Positions 15,901-23,708 of a stretch of DNA of 37,151 bases are shown here, piece after piece. The notes beneath the pieces are model-generated. The model had not been told where the DNA came from. It was given only the letters and a program-made list of their open reading frames with translations, and ran no database searches. A program made the position numbers and the translations under genes. Each line of letters begins with the position of its first letter. Positions within the stretch are counted from its first letter, which is position 1. The DNA lies in NCBI GenBank assembly GCA_039679375.1, contig JBDKVA010000136.1, forward strand, positions 1 through 37,151, given 5' to 3'. This DNA is from JBDKVA01 sp039679375. Lineage in GTDB: Bacteria; Bacillota; Clostridia; Acetivibrionales; DTU013.

Positions 15901-15994
15901 CGTGGGCTACCGCCCACAACCCAACGAATGTACTTATTGCCGCGAATGTGTAACTATTTTCTTGTTTTTTATTGCAATTTCGCGGCAATAAGTT
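15901..15994. repeat. ~90-bp stem-loop repeat, copy 1 (intact palindrome)
   Basis: This copy starts with a small hairpin, GTGGGC-TACC-GCCCAC (15902-15917). A perfect 15-bp inverted repeat follows, ACTTATTGCCGCGAA (15932-15946) with TTCGCGGCAATAAGT (15979-15993), around a 32-nt AT-rich loop. A second, partly decayed copy in the same orientation is at 20297-20388. It has the shape of a MITE/REP-like element rather than a terminator (no U-tract). Confidence 0.8.
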
Positions 15995-16381
15995 CTAAGG
16001 CATAATGGCTCTGTCCACTGCTGTTACAATGCTGGATTGCTGTCGCCGCAAATATGTTTTTGCAGAAACATCCCTTTTCAATACCCATTTCCTTCTTACC
16101 CTGTTCCTGTTCTCCTGCACCTGCCTAAGACTGGCTCCTGCCATACGAAGCACCCTGGGCACACTGTCGATATACTTCTGTATGCTATCTCCTTTTTTTA
16201 AATAAATTCTAATTTCCTTATGATCTACCTCAACACGCCTTTTCCTTAAAAAAACCGTCTTCTCCCACTCCTGGTGGAACTCTTTTCTCAGCAGCCTGCA
16301 TATTACTCTTTTTGTATATACTTTCAGTAAATACTCATGGCCGCCGTTGAAAAGATTCATTATTGTTACGGACTCAATCAT
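15995..16381 (-). CDS. Small basic protein, function unknown
   Basis: This open frame of 128 residues is rich in Arg and Lys (for example LRKRRVEV, ENRNRVRRKWVLKRD) with no signal peptide or membrane helix. AGGGG lies about 11 bases before the ATG. The stop codon sits at the edge of the stem-loop repeat at 15901-15994. I do not recognise the family. It could be a DNA- or RNA-associated protein, or not a gene at all; the ribosome site and length argue mildly for a real gene. It lies 76 bp downstream of the CBM-like gene on the same strand, so it may share the promoter near 16995. Confidence 0.5.
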   Translation of the reverse strand: MIESVTIMNLFNGGHEYLLKVYTKRVICRLLRKEFHQEWEKTVFLRKRRVEVDHKEIRIYLKKGDSIQKYIDSVPRVLRMAGASLRQVQENRNRVRRKWVLKRDVSAKTYLRRQQSSIVTAVDRAIMP

Positions 16382-16457
16382 GAAGCCTGGACCCCTCTTT
16401 TACTATTTATTGCTCATTTATTGCTGCATTAATAATTCTATATATATTAAATAGTTA

Positions 16458-16925
16458 TTATTCCTGCGTCTTTTTGTTTTTCTTAACTAATTTTGTTCTC
16501 CCCGTTTTTCCTCTGCCAGTCTTTGTATCTTCTTTTGCGTTGATCCTTTTTGTTTTTGTTTCTTTTACTTTTGGCTCCTTTGTTTCTTTTGCCACCTTCG
16601 CGGATGTTTTCCTTTTCAACACATCATAGGTATAATTCCGGCCTGAGTTGTTGTCCCAGTTGTTTGCGCTGTCTTTGAAGCATATGTTGAGAACTCCTGG
16701 TACTTTTGCAATGAAATTTGCCTTAAAGCCATCCTGGCTGTTCTCCATCTCGACATATTCTTCTTCCGTCCAATCTTCTCCGTATCCAATATATGCATAA
16801 ATTTTGTCCGCCCCGGACTCGGCAAGCAGCCCTTTATATAAAAGCTCTCCCTGTTCTTCTGCATATAATTTGGGTTTTGATAAATATATACCATTGTCTG
16901 AGTAAAGTTGTTTACTGCTATTCAT
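16458..16925 (-). CDS. CBM25/53-like carbohydrate-binding protein with Lys-rich tail
   Basis: This 155-residue protein has one module at residues about 25-105 resembling starch-binding CBM25/CBM53: LYKGLL, IYAYIGYGEDW, and FKDSANNWDNNSGRNYTYDV near its end. The rest (about 106-155) is a strongly basic, low-complexity tail (KTKRINAKEDTKTGRGKTGR type). There is no signal peptide, so it is probably cytoplasmic, where the module could bind glycogen or another alpha-glucan. An alpha-glucan phosphorylase gene is 4 kb away, but a functional link is only a guess. GGGAG precedes the ATG by seven bases, and a good promoter lies about 57-85 bp upstream. Confidence 0.8.
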   Translation of the reverse strand: MNSSKQLYSDNGIYLSKPKLYAEEQGELLYKGLLAESGADKIYAYIGYGEDWTEEEYVEMENSQDGFKANFIAKVPGVLNICFKDSANNWDNNSGRNYTYDVLKRKTSAKVAKETKEPKVKETKTKRINAKEDTKTGRGKTGRTKLVKKNKKTQE

Positions 16926-16981
16926 ATAATCTCTCCCATTTCTTTTATCTTGTTACTTTATTTGGTTGGTACCAGGGATGA

Positions 16982-17010
16982 ATTATACAGTATTTCCGGT
17001 ATTAATGCAA
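16982..17010 (-). promoter_or_regulatory. Promoter of the CBM-like gene
   Basis: Minus-strand -35 TTGCAT (17010-17005), 17-bp spacer and -10 TATAAT (16987-16982), in front of the gene starting at 16925. The leader would be about 50 nt. Confidence 0.75.
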
Positions 17011-17096
17011 TGATTTGGAAAAATTTTTCGGTAAAAGCATCTTAAAGTATTTTAAACTATACTTTTGTTCTTGAAATGGTTGTTGGTTCAGGACAT

Positions 17097-17190
17097 AAAA
17101 AACTCCCTTCCGGTTGCATGGGCGAGCAGTTGGCGGAGCCAACGACCAACCCCGGGTTTCATTTGCTGGATGCAACCGGAAAGGAGTTTT
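17097..17190 (-). terminator. Long nested hairpin terminator after divIVA-like gene
   Basis: The 21-base arms 17170-17190 and 17099-17119 pair perfectly apart from one G-U. They enclose a 50-nt region with its own perfect hairpin GTTGGC-GGA-GCCAAC (17129-17143). On the minus strand the 3' arm runs into six U. It starts 26 bp after the divIVA-like stop. The unusually large loop makes it more than a minimal terminator; it might also give rise to a stable small RNA. Confidence 0.8.
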
Positions 17191-17216
17191 ACGTCTAATT
17201 TCTTATTCGAGAATTG

Positions 17217-17669
17217 TTAGCTGGCTTCCTCACCGTCATCCTTAACGTAGCCGCCGAGCTGTGATTCATATTTCTTGAGCGTGTTGATAACTTCGCCTTT
17301 CAGTATTTTCACTTCCTGACGGATGTCTACAAGTTTTTCCTTTTCCTGCTCGATCGTTTCCTCCAGTTTTTTCTTTTCCTCAAGAGCTTCCATGCGAGCA
17401 TCCTCAAGCATCAGCTGAGCTTTTTCCTGCGCCTTTATCAGTACATCCGCGATTTTAGCCCTGTCATCGTTGATCTGATCACTCTTTTTCATAAGCTCCT
17501 CATACTTACCCTTATAATCCTTGTTTTGATTCTTGAGAGATGCTATTTCATCGTCCTTCTCTTTGAATTTATCGTCAAATTCCCTCAGAATTTTTTCGAT
17601 ATAGGTATTGACGTCGGATTTATTAAAACCACCCATAAAAGAGGTTCTAAAACGCTTTTCCCCAGGCAT
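17217..17669 (-). CDS. DivIVA-family coiled-coil protein
   Basis: The 150-residue protein begins with the DivIVA-type membrane-binding segment (FRTSFMGGFNKSDVNTYIEKI, about residues 7-27; the FxxxxxGFNxxDVxxY pattern). A long Lys/Glu-rich coiled coil from about 30 to 140 follows. DivIVA/GpsB-like proteins gather at curved membranes and organise cell division, growth or spore development; which role this short member has is not evident. A strong AGAAGGGGG lies about seven bases before the ATG. The gene is 130 bp downstream of thioredoxin on the same strand and ends at a strong terminator. Confidence 0.9.
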   Translation of the reverse strand: MPGEKRFRTSFMGGFNKSDVNTYIEKILREFDDKFKEKDDEIASLKNQNKDYKGKYEELMKKSDQINDDRAKIADVLIKAQEKAQLMLEDARMEALEEKKKLEETIEQEKEKLVDIRQEVKILKGEVINTLKKYESQLGGYVKDDGEEAS

Positions 17670-17798
17670 GGAAATCCCCCTTCTTGAAAAAGTTATTTTT
17701 ATTAAAATGAATACTAAATGATATATTCAATAAATTTTTTCAAAATCCTGCTTATTAGATATTTTTTCAGCATAAAAAGGGGGTTCTCAAACAATATT

Positions 17799-18131
17799 TT
17801 ATCCTATATTCTTATCTAAAATCTTGGTAAAATCACTCTTGGGCCTGGATCCCACCATCTTGTCAACAATTTGTCCGCCCTTGAAGAGCATCACGGTCGG
17901 TATGCTCATGATCCTGAATTTTGATGATAACTCACCTTCATCATCTACATTGATCTTTGCTATCACCGCTTTGCCGTCATATTCCTCCGCCAGCTCCTCG
18001 ATCACAGGAGCTACAGCTCTGCATGGGCCGCACCAGGATGCCCAGAAATCAACAAGCACCGGTTTATCTGCATTCATTACCAGCTTCTCAAAATTATCCT
18101 TCGTCAATACAACTATTTTATCTCCAGCCAT
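17799..18131 (-). CDS. trxA: Thioredoxin
   Basis: This 110-residue thioredoxin has the active site WCGPC at residues 33-37 in VLVDFWASWCGPC and the cis-proline in MSIPTVMLFKGG. It reduces disulfides in cytoplasmic proteins, recycled by thioredoxin reductase (not in the window). The open frame extends upstream to 18185, but the ATG at 18131 is preceded by a perfect AGGAGG at six bases and matches the family start, so the extra 18 codons are rejected. Confidence 0.97.
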   Translation of the reverse strand: MAGDKIVVLTKDNFEKLVMNADKPVLVDFWASWCGPCRAVAPVIEELAEEYDGKAVIAKINVDDEGELSSKFRIMSIPTVMLFKGGQIVDKMVGSRPKSDFTKILDKNIG

Positions 18132-18236
18132 TTTATACCTCCTGCTATTATATGAGAGCTTAATGCTATTATTCTTACCACACATTCATCATATAAAACA
18201 AAAAGATTCGTTATTTTTTACAGGAATGCAGGAGCC

Positions 18237-19268
18237 CTACTTTTCTAAAGTCTTCAGTAAAAGCCATCCTCCGTCAATTGAAACAGCATAGCCATCCAGT
18301 ACGGTCAGTAGTTCTCCTTTATATTCAGCCGTGCCGCCTCCTTTTATGGCCTGGATCGTCTTTTCCTGCCTGTCGGCTGTGTAGATTGCTCCTTCGGCTG
18401 TGATATATACGTCGGACGCTTGAATCGGCTGCTCCGGTTTTATTGTCTGCCATTCATCCGCCTTTTGACCTGTCTTGCCGAAAAAGATTTCCGTCAACCC
18501 GCCTTTTTCATCGGCGGCCGCCGTATAGATAAAATCGTTATCATCGGCAGCCAGCAGTACGGTTGCCCCTTTTACCGGAATTTGCGACAGTTTGCCGGTT
18601 TTGCCGTTCCTGATCCTGATTTTGCCTTCAGAAGTCTGGTAAATCAGGGTGTCGGTGTACATGGTCTCCTTAAAAACAGTTGAACTGCTCATACTCATAA
18701 TATATTTCAGGTTATCCATGATATCAAATTTGTATACCTTCACCTTTGACTTATCGGTCTTTATGACCGTGTAAACGATATTGGTAAGCGGAGAGAGCTC
18801 TATATCAATGATTTCACTGCCCCCGGGCAGGCTTTTGATTGCCGGATAGCTCCTGTCAAGCTCCGGAACGACATCATAGGTTGAAATGAGAACCTGGCCT
18901 TTCTGCTCATTTGGTTCCATGATTGAATAAATCAGCATTTCCCTGTCGGGCAACCACCTGAAATAGGTAAATGTACCGCCTGCAGGATCAAGTGTTTTTA
19001 TTTCTTTCCTCCTGTCAATGTCTGCGATGATAAGTTTGTCGCCCTGCTTGTAAGCCATATACAAACCGTCAAAGGAAACGGTCATATCATTGGCGCCTTC
19101 CGGAAGCTTGAATTTGCGGTCCTTTACTTCCACCTTCTCGACCTCGTACATAGTCGCTTTAACAGTACCTCTGCCCGGTAGATAAATAAAATTGATATAG
19201 GCTAGTACGGCACATTGCACAATAACGGACAGCAATATCCATTTATAAACCATTTTCAGCTTTTTCAT
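18237..19268 (-). CDS. Membrane-anchored beta-propeller-like protein, function unknown
   Basis: The 343-residue product has one N-terminal membrane segment (about 8-28, signal anchor after KKLK). Its extracellular domain has repeating short beta-rich units with text such as GLYMAYKQGDKLIIADIDRR and GTFTYFRWLPDREMLIYS, as in TolB/WD40-like propellers. No enzyme motif is seen. Its ATG overlaps the stop of the phosphodiester glycosidase gene by four bases (ATGA), so both are made together at the cell surface. A role in sensing or scaffolding for that enzyme is possible but not shown. Confidence 0.8.
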   Translation of the reverse strand: MKKLKMVYKWILLSVIVQCAVLAYINFIYLPGRGTVKATMYEVEKVEVKDRKFKLPEGANDMTVSFDGLYMAYKQGDKLIIADIDRRKEIKTLDPAGGTFTYFRWLPDREMLIYSIMEPNEQKGQVLISTYDVVPELDRSYPAIKSLPGGSEIIDIELSPLTNIVYTVIKTDKSKVKVYKFDIMDNLKYIMSMSSSTVFKETMYTDTLIYQTSEGKIRIRNGKTGKLSQIPVKGATVLLAADDNDFIYTAAADEKGGLTEIFFGKTGQKADEWQTIKPEQPIQASDVYITAEGAIYTADRQEKTIQAIKGGGTAEYKGELLTVLDGYAVSIDGGWLLLKTLEK

Positions 19269-20275
19269 TTCCCGCCACCGCCTTCCGGGGCAGATACCAC
19301 AAAGGCTGTCGGGACAGTTCTCTCACCCAGCTTGTCGGAAGGTTTGTTGATAACTTTGCCGTTGAAATACATGGTGGCAGATGAGCCTCCATCCAGGTTA
19401 GCCGCATTGACGGCGCCATATTTCAGCAATATTTCCTGTACATCGCGCAGCGTAGCTCCAAAGGATGAAAGTGATCTTCCGTCAATTACAAGAAGGAGCA
19501 CCTCGCCTGTTTCCTTTTGCCCTATGGCTGTGCGGGGGGCTATGCCCCAGCCTCCATCGCCCTTTGTTATGGTAGGCTTTCCATTAACGATGAGCGGAGG
19601 CCCGAAGCTGACTCCTTCCTTTATACCAAGCTTCTTTAATTCTTCCATGGAATGCTTGCCGACAATAAGCATGCCTTCTTTTGTAAATGCTACGGTATCC
19701 TGTTTGGTCTTTTCATTTTTGACCTGATTGTAAAGGACTTCCCCATTATGAACGATAAAGCCGAGCGGGGTGCCGCCGGTACCTGTCCAGCCCCTGTCCA
19801 TGAAGCCTCCGGCATTAATGCCGGCAATACCGCCATTGCTCTTCGTGATCTGGCTGGTAGTCTCGCCGGATTCCGGTATCTGGGACGAATAGCCGGCTAT
19901 GATGCGCGAAGGGTCATACACGATCATCAGCTTCCCTTCAAAATCGCCGCCGTCTATATTGAACACTTCAATTTTATTGTCATGCTTGCTGCCTATTTCC
20001 AATATCTTAAGCTGCTCTCCCCCGGCAGTCGGATCGACTGCATAGGTGCTGCCCAATATCCGGTTGATCGCATCGTCGGAAAGAAAGAATCTTGCGATAT
20101 ACTGATGGCTTAATGTGACCCAGGACGACCCGACGATCGTTCTTTTCACCTCTTCAAAAGGACCGTAGAAAATAAGCAATGGCGCAGTAATACCGGTAAA
20201 AAGCAATTCAAATATCATGAATATAAGAAGGCGCCTTCTGCCAGTCCTTTTTGCCGGTGTTTTTACGGTTTCCAT
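19265..20275 (-). CDS. NAGPA-type phosphodiester glycosidase, membrane-anchored
   Basis: This 336-residue protein has a basic N-terminus (KRTGRRR), a single membrane segment at about 16-36, and a C-terminal NAGPA/phosphodiester glycosidase domain (PF09992). Domain hallmarks are GGIAGINAGGF, SFGPPLIVNGK, APRTAIGQKETGEVLLLVIDGR and the closing NAANLDGGSSATMYFNG. These enzymes cleave sugar-phosphodiester bonds, in bacteria presumably in wall polymers or exopolysaccharides. The ATG at 20275 is chosen because GGGGAG lies five bases before it; the ATG at 20293 lacks a site. Coupled by ATGA to the propeller protein gene. Confidence 0.88.
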   Translation of the reverse strand: METVKTPAKRTGRRRLLIFMIFELLFTGITAPLLIFYGPFEEVKRTIVGSSWVTLSHQYIARFFLSDDAINRILGSTYAVDPTAGGEQLKILEIGSKHDNKIEVFNIDGGDFEGKLMIVYDPSRIIAGYSSQIPESGETTSQITKSNGGIAGINAGGFMDRGWTGTGGTPLGFIVHNGEVLYNQVKNEKTKQDTVAFTKEGMLIVGKHSMEELKKLGIKEGVSFGPPLIVNGKPTITKGDGGWGIAPRTAIGQKETGEVLLLVIDGRSLSSFGATLRDVQEILLKYGAVNAANLDGGSSATMYFNGKVINKPSDKLGERTVPTAFVVSAPEGGGGK

Positions 20276-20296
20276 TTTAACTCCCCTATCCAATTT

Positions 20297-20388
20297 GGGC
20301 TACTGCCCACAACCCAACGAATGTACTTATTGCCGCGAATGTGAAACTATTTTCTTGTTTTTATATTGCAATTTCTCGATAATAAGTT
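20297..20388. repeat. ~90-bp stem-loop repeat, copy 2 (decayed palindrome)
   Basis: This copy keeps the GGGCTAC-GCCCAC hairpin, the shared ACCCAACGAATGTACTT block and the left arm ACTTATTGCCGCGAA (20325-20339). Its right arm reads TTCTCGATAATAAGT (20373-20387), with mismatches to the 15-bp palindrome. Same orientation as copy 1, 4.4 kb away, immediately upstream of the glycosidase gene. Confidence 0.8.
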
Positions 20389-20485
20389 AGTATTACTATA
20401 GCGAAAACTTCATTCTATATTAACATAAACGCAAAGAATATACCACATTGCAGTACTTCTTGCAAGCTGTTTAACGCAGTTTTAC

Positions 20486-20887
20486 CTAAGCTATCCTGTA
20501 ATTGTCAAGACTTCTGTGGAGGCGCTCAAAACCCATACCTGCAACAAACCAGGCAGGTGCATAGGCAAGCGTGATCATACCGTTTATTGCGAGTTTGTCC
20601 GAATAGTACCATGGGTGCACGCCAAGAATCAGATAAAGCAGCATTCCGCTGGCATATTCCATGCCCCAGATCAATAAAACCCACAGTATTCCCCTAAATA
20701 GCCACGGCCACCGTGATATGGTATCATGGATCGGTTCCAGGAATATCGCACACCCATATATCGGCAGCATCCACAGGTTTGAATGCCCCAACAGCCTCAA
20801 ATCACCGCTAATGAGCGAACCCATGCCCGTCCAGACGATCTCTATACTCCATCCGATTATTCCATAAATGAAAAATCTTTTCAGCAT
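20486..20887 (-). CDS. Putative ABC-transporter type IV/CmpB-like membrane protein
   Basis: This 133-residue protein has about four membrane helices. Its text (YGIIGWSIEIVWTG near the start, LWMLPIYGCAIFLEP, ILWVLLIWGMEYASG, VHPWYYSD) matches the PF06541 'putative ABC transporter type IV' (CmpB) family, whose function is unsettled. It has no ATP-binding partner nearby. The ribosome site before the ATG is weak (ATATCTCC). It diverges from the phosphorylase gene. Confidence 0.8.
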   Translation of the reverse strand: MLKRFFIYGIIGWSIEIVWTGMGSLISGDLRLLGHSNLWMLPIYGCAIFLEPIHDTISRWPWLFRGILWVLLIWGMEYASGMLLYLILGVHPWYYSDKLAINGMITLAYAPAWFVAGMGFERLHRSLDNYRIA

Positions 20888-21092
20888 GGAGATATTTTGA
20901 GCAGAATTAAGAAAAATAAAAGTGGAAATATTATCTTACAAATTAGCACTACATTATTATTCTTTAATAAAAATTTAATATTTCTGTATCAAAAATATGG
21001 TATTATAAATTTGCTTTATATCAAATAAACTGGTTGCAAGACGAGATTTCTGGATAATAATATATATAATCGCTAAAATATGGAGGATCCAT

Positions 21093-23660
21093 ATGAAACC
21101 ATTGGGCAAGATCACTGTTTCAACAGCCATACCTGAAAAGCTTTCCAGGCTTACAGATATTTCATATAACTTCTGGTGGACCTGGAATTATGAATCTATT
21201 GAGATGTTCAAATCGATCGACCCGCAGCTGTGGGACAGGCTTGGTGCAAACCCGGTTGCATTTCTTCGCAATACCGGCAGCAAAAGCCTTCTTCTAAAGC
21301 TTGATGACGCTGATTTTATGAATCGTTACCAGACTGTTGTCAATAAGTTCGATAATTACATGAACGGTACGGATACATGGTTCAATCATACCTATCCCGG
21401 TCATAAGGATCATATGGTTGCCTATTTCTCGGCGGAGTTCGGCCTCAATGAATCATTGCCGATATACTCCGGCGGGCTTGGCGTATTGTCCGGAGATCAT
21501 TGCAAATCCGCAAGCGATCTTGGTATTCCATTTACGGCAATCGGCCTTTTTTACAGGCAGGGTTACTTCAAACAGCTGATAAACAGCGAAGGAGTGCAGG
21601 AGACAGCCTATAGCCTTCTTGATATTAATGACCTTGCCATTAAGCCGGTCATGAATGCAAATGGCGAAAAGCTTCTGATCAGCATCAATCTTCCGGGAAG
21701 GACCGTATTTGCTTCCATATGGGTCGCTGAAGCAGGCAGAGTACGACTTTACCTTCTCGATTCGGATGTTCCGCAAAACAGTGAACCGGACAGGCAAATT
21801 ACATCAAGGCTGTATGGCGGCAACGGCGATACAAGGATCCAGCAGGAAATCCTGCTCGGGATTGGCGGTGTCAGGGCATTGGAAGCTCTGGACATCAAAG
21901 CATCGGTTTATCATATGAATGAAGGCCATTCCGCTTTTCTTGGCCTTGAGCTGTTGCGGGTGCTGATGCAAAAGCAGCATCTTAATTTTAAAGAAGCTTG
22001 CGAAGCAGTCTCGTCCGCATCGGTATTTACGACGCATACACCGGTCCCCGCAGGGATCGATGTGTTTTCCCACGATACGATCGATACGTATTTTTCTACA
22101 TTCAGGGAAGCTCTTGGCATCAGCCGCGATGAGTTCCTTTCTCTCGGTTATAATGTAAGCAATCCCTATGGCTTCAATATGGCCTCTCTTGCTATGTCGC
22201 TTGCTGCCCGCAGGAATGGGGTAAGCAAGCTCCACGGTGCGGTGACGCGCTGTATGTTCAACAATCTGTGGCCGGGCGTCCCCAAAGACGAGGTTCCCGT
22301 TACCCATGTCACAAATGGAGTGCATACGCTGACATGGCTTTCGACGCCGCAGAAAAAGTTGTTCGACAAATACCTTTCAAAAGGCTGGCAGGAAAGAATC
22401 TCAGAACATGAAATATGGGACGGTATCGACAGCATACCGGATGAAGAGCTTTGGCATGAACACACAAGCATGAAGGCGGATCTGGCCCAGTACATCAACG
22501 AACGGATCAGCCTCGCAAATACGAGTTCCGTACCATCGAGCATAAAGACGTGCAAGCCAATCCGGCCTGACGTGCTTACGATCGGATTTTCAAGACGTTT
22601 TGCAACTTACAAGCGAGCTGCATTGATTTTCAGGGATATCAACCGCATAAAAAAGATTTTAAATATGCAGGATATGCCGTTTCAGATCATCTTTGCCGGC
22701 AAGGCGCACCCTGCCGACAAGCCTGCGCAGGATGTCATAAAGTATATCAATGATGTTGCAAAGCAGGAAGGCTTTGACGGAAAGGTCGTGCTGCTCGAAA
22801 ACTACAATATCGCACTGGCCCGAAAGCTTGTACAAAGCGTTGACGTATGGCTCAACAATCCCCGTATGCCGCTCGAGGCCAGTGGTACAAGCGGCCAGAA
22901 AGCCTGCATCAACGGTGTGATCAATCTCAGTGTGCTGGACGGCTGGTGGAGAGAAGGCTACAATGGTAAAAACGGCTGGGCTATCGGCTCGGAGACTGTC
23001 TATGAAAACGAGTTTTTCCAGGATAACGCCGATAGTGAATCTCTTTACAATACATTGGAAAGAAGCCTGATCCCGTTATTTTATGACCGCGATGTAAACG
23101 GGATCCCGGTAAAGTGGGTCAAGATGATGAAGGAATCGATCAAATCGCTCGCTGCCTTCTTCAGTACGCAAAGAATGGTACAGGAATACACATCCAGGCT
23201 TTATGTACCTTCCATGGACAGAGTTTCAAACATCAGTGCAAACGATTATCAGGTGGCAAGGCAGCTGGCTCTCTGGAAGCAGAAGGTGCATGACAGCTGG
23301 CCGCAGGTAAATATAACCGGCAGCGGTCCAAATGCAAGCAAGCAGGATATTAATACCGGTTCAGGCGGAGAGATTTCAATAGAGGCGGTTGTTACCCTTG
23401 GAAGCCTTCAGCCTGAAGATGTCAGTGTGGAATTATTTTATGGGAACATAGATTGCTGTGGAAACGTCGAAAATGGAGAATATGTCCCGATGCAGATCCT
23501 TGAACAGATTTATCCCGGTGCATACAAGTGCAGGGCAAGCTTTACGCTTACAAACGGCGGAGAATTCGGCTATAATTTCAGAGTACTGCCGGCAAACCGG
23601 AATTTATCGGACAAATTTGAACTTCGGCTTGTAAAATGGGCGCAGGCTGATATTGGATAA
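21093..23660 (+). CDS. glgP: Alpha-glucan (glycogen) phosphorylase, short-form family
   Basis: This 855-residue GT35 enzyme uses inorganic phosphate to release glucose-1-phosphate from glycogen or maltodextrin. It belongs to the TIGR02094-type phosphorylases, with an N-terminal DUF3417 region (SYNFWWTWNYESIEMF, about 28-43). The catalytic text includes YFSAEFGLNESLPIYSGGLG and FTTHTPVPAG, and the PLP-binding Lys603 sits in EASGTSGQKACINGV. The last 130 residues look like a beta-rich extra domain. GGAGG (21082-21086) is seven bases before the ATG. No clear promoter was found in the AT-rich 200 bp upstream. The carboxypeptidase gene follows after 48 bp with no terminator, so they may be co-transcribed. 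Confidence 0.95.
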   Translation: MKPLGKITVSTAIPEKLSRLTDISYNFWWTWNYESIEMFKSIDPQLWDRLGANPVAFLRNTGSKSLLLKLDDADFMNRYQTVVNKFDNYMNGTDTWFNHTYPGHKDHMVAYFSAEFGLNESLPIYSGGLGVLSGDHCKSASDLGIPFTAIGLFYRQGYFKQLINSEGVQETAYSLLDINDLAIKPVMNANGEKLLISINLPGRTVFASIWVAEAGRVRLYLLDSDVPQNSEPDRQITSRLYGGNGDTRIQQEILLGIGGVRALEALDIKASVYHMNEGHSAFLGLELLRVLMQKQHLNFKEACEAVSSASVFTTHTPVPAGIDVFSHDTIDTYFSTFREALGISRDEFLSLGYNVSNPYGFNMASLAMSLAARRNGVSKLHGAVTRCMFNNLWPGVPKDEVPVTHVTNGVHTLTWLSTPQKKLFDKYLSKGWQERISEHEIWDGIDSIPDEELWHEHTSMKADLAQYINERISLANTSSVPSSIKTCKPIRPDVLTIGFSRRFATYKRAALIFRDINRIKKILNMQDMPFQIIFAGKAHPADKPAQDVIKYINDVAKQEGFDGKVVLLENYNIALARKLVQSVDVWLNNPRMPLEASGTSGQKACINGVINLSVLDGWWREGYNGKNGWAIGSETVYENEFFQDNADSESLYNTLERSLIPLFYDRDVNGIPVKWVKMMKESIKSLAAFFSTQRMVQEYTSRLYVPSMDRVSNISANDYQVARQLALWKQKVHDSWPQVNITGSGPNASKQDINTGSGGEISIEAVVTLGSLQPEDVSVELFYGNIDCCGNVENGEYVPMQILEQIYPGAYKCRASFTLTNGGEFGYNFRVLPANRNLSDKFELRLVKWAQADIG

Positions 23661-23708
23661 AAAGTCACAAATGAGCTCTGGTTTACTTTTTTACTTTGGG
23701 AGGATGAA

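Noticed and set aside
18147..18175. TATAAT just upstream of trxA as promoter
   Set aside because: It lies about ten bases before AGGAGG and has no -35 partner at 16-18 bp; the start would fall inside the ribosome site.
20978..21070. TATAAA/TATAAT boxes upstream of glgP as promoters
   Set aside because: Several -10-like boxes occur in the AT-rich stretch, but none has a convincing -35 at 16-18 bp.
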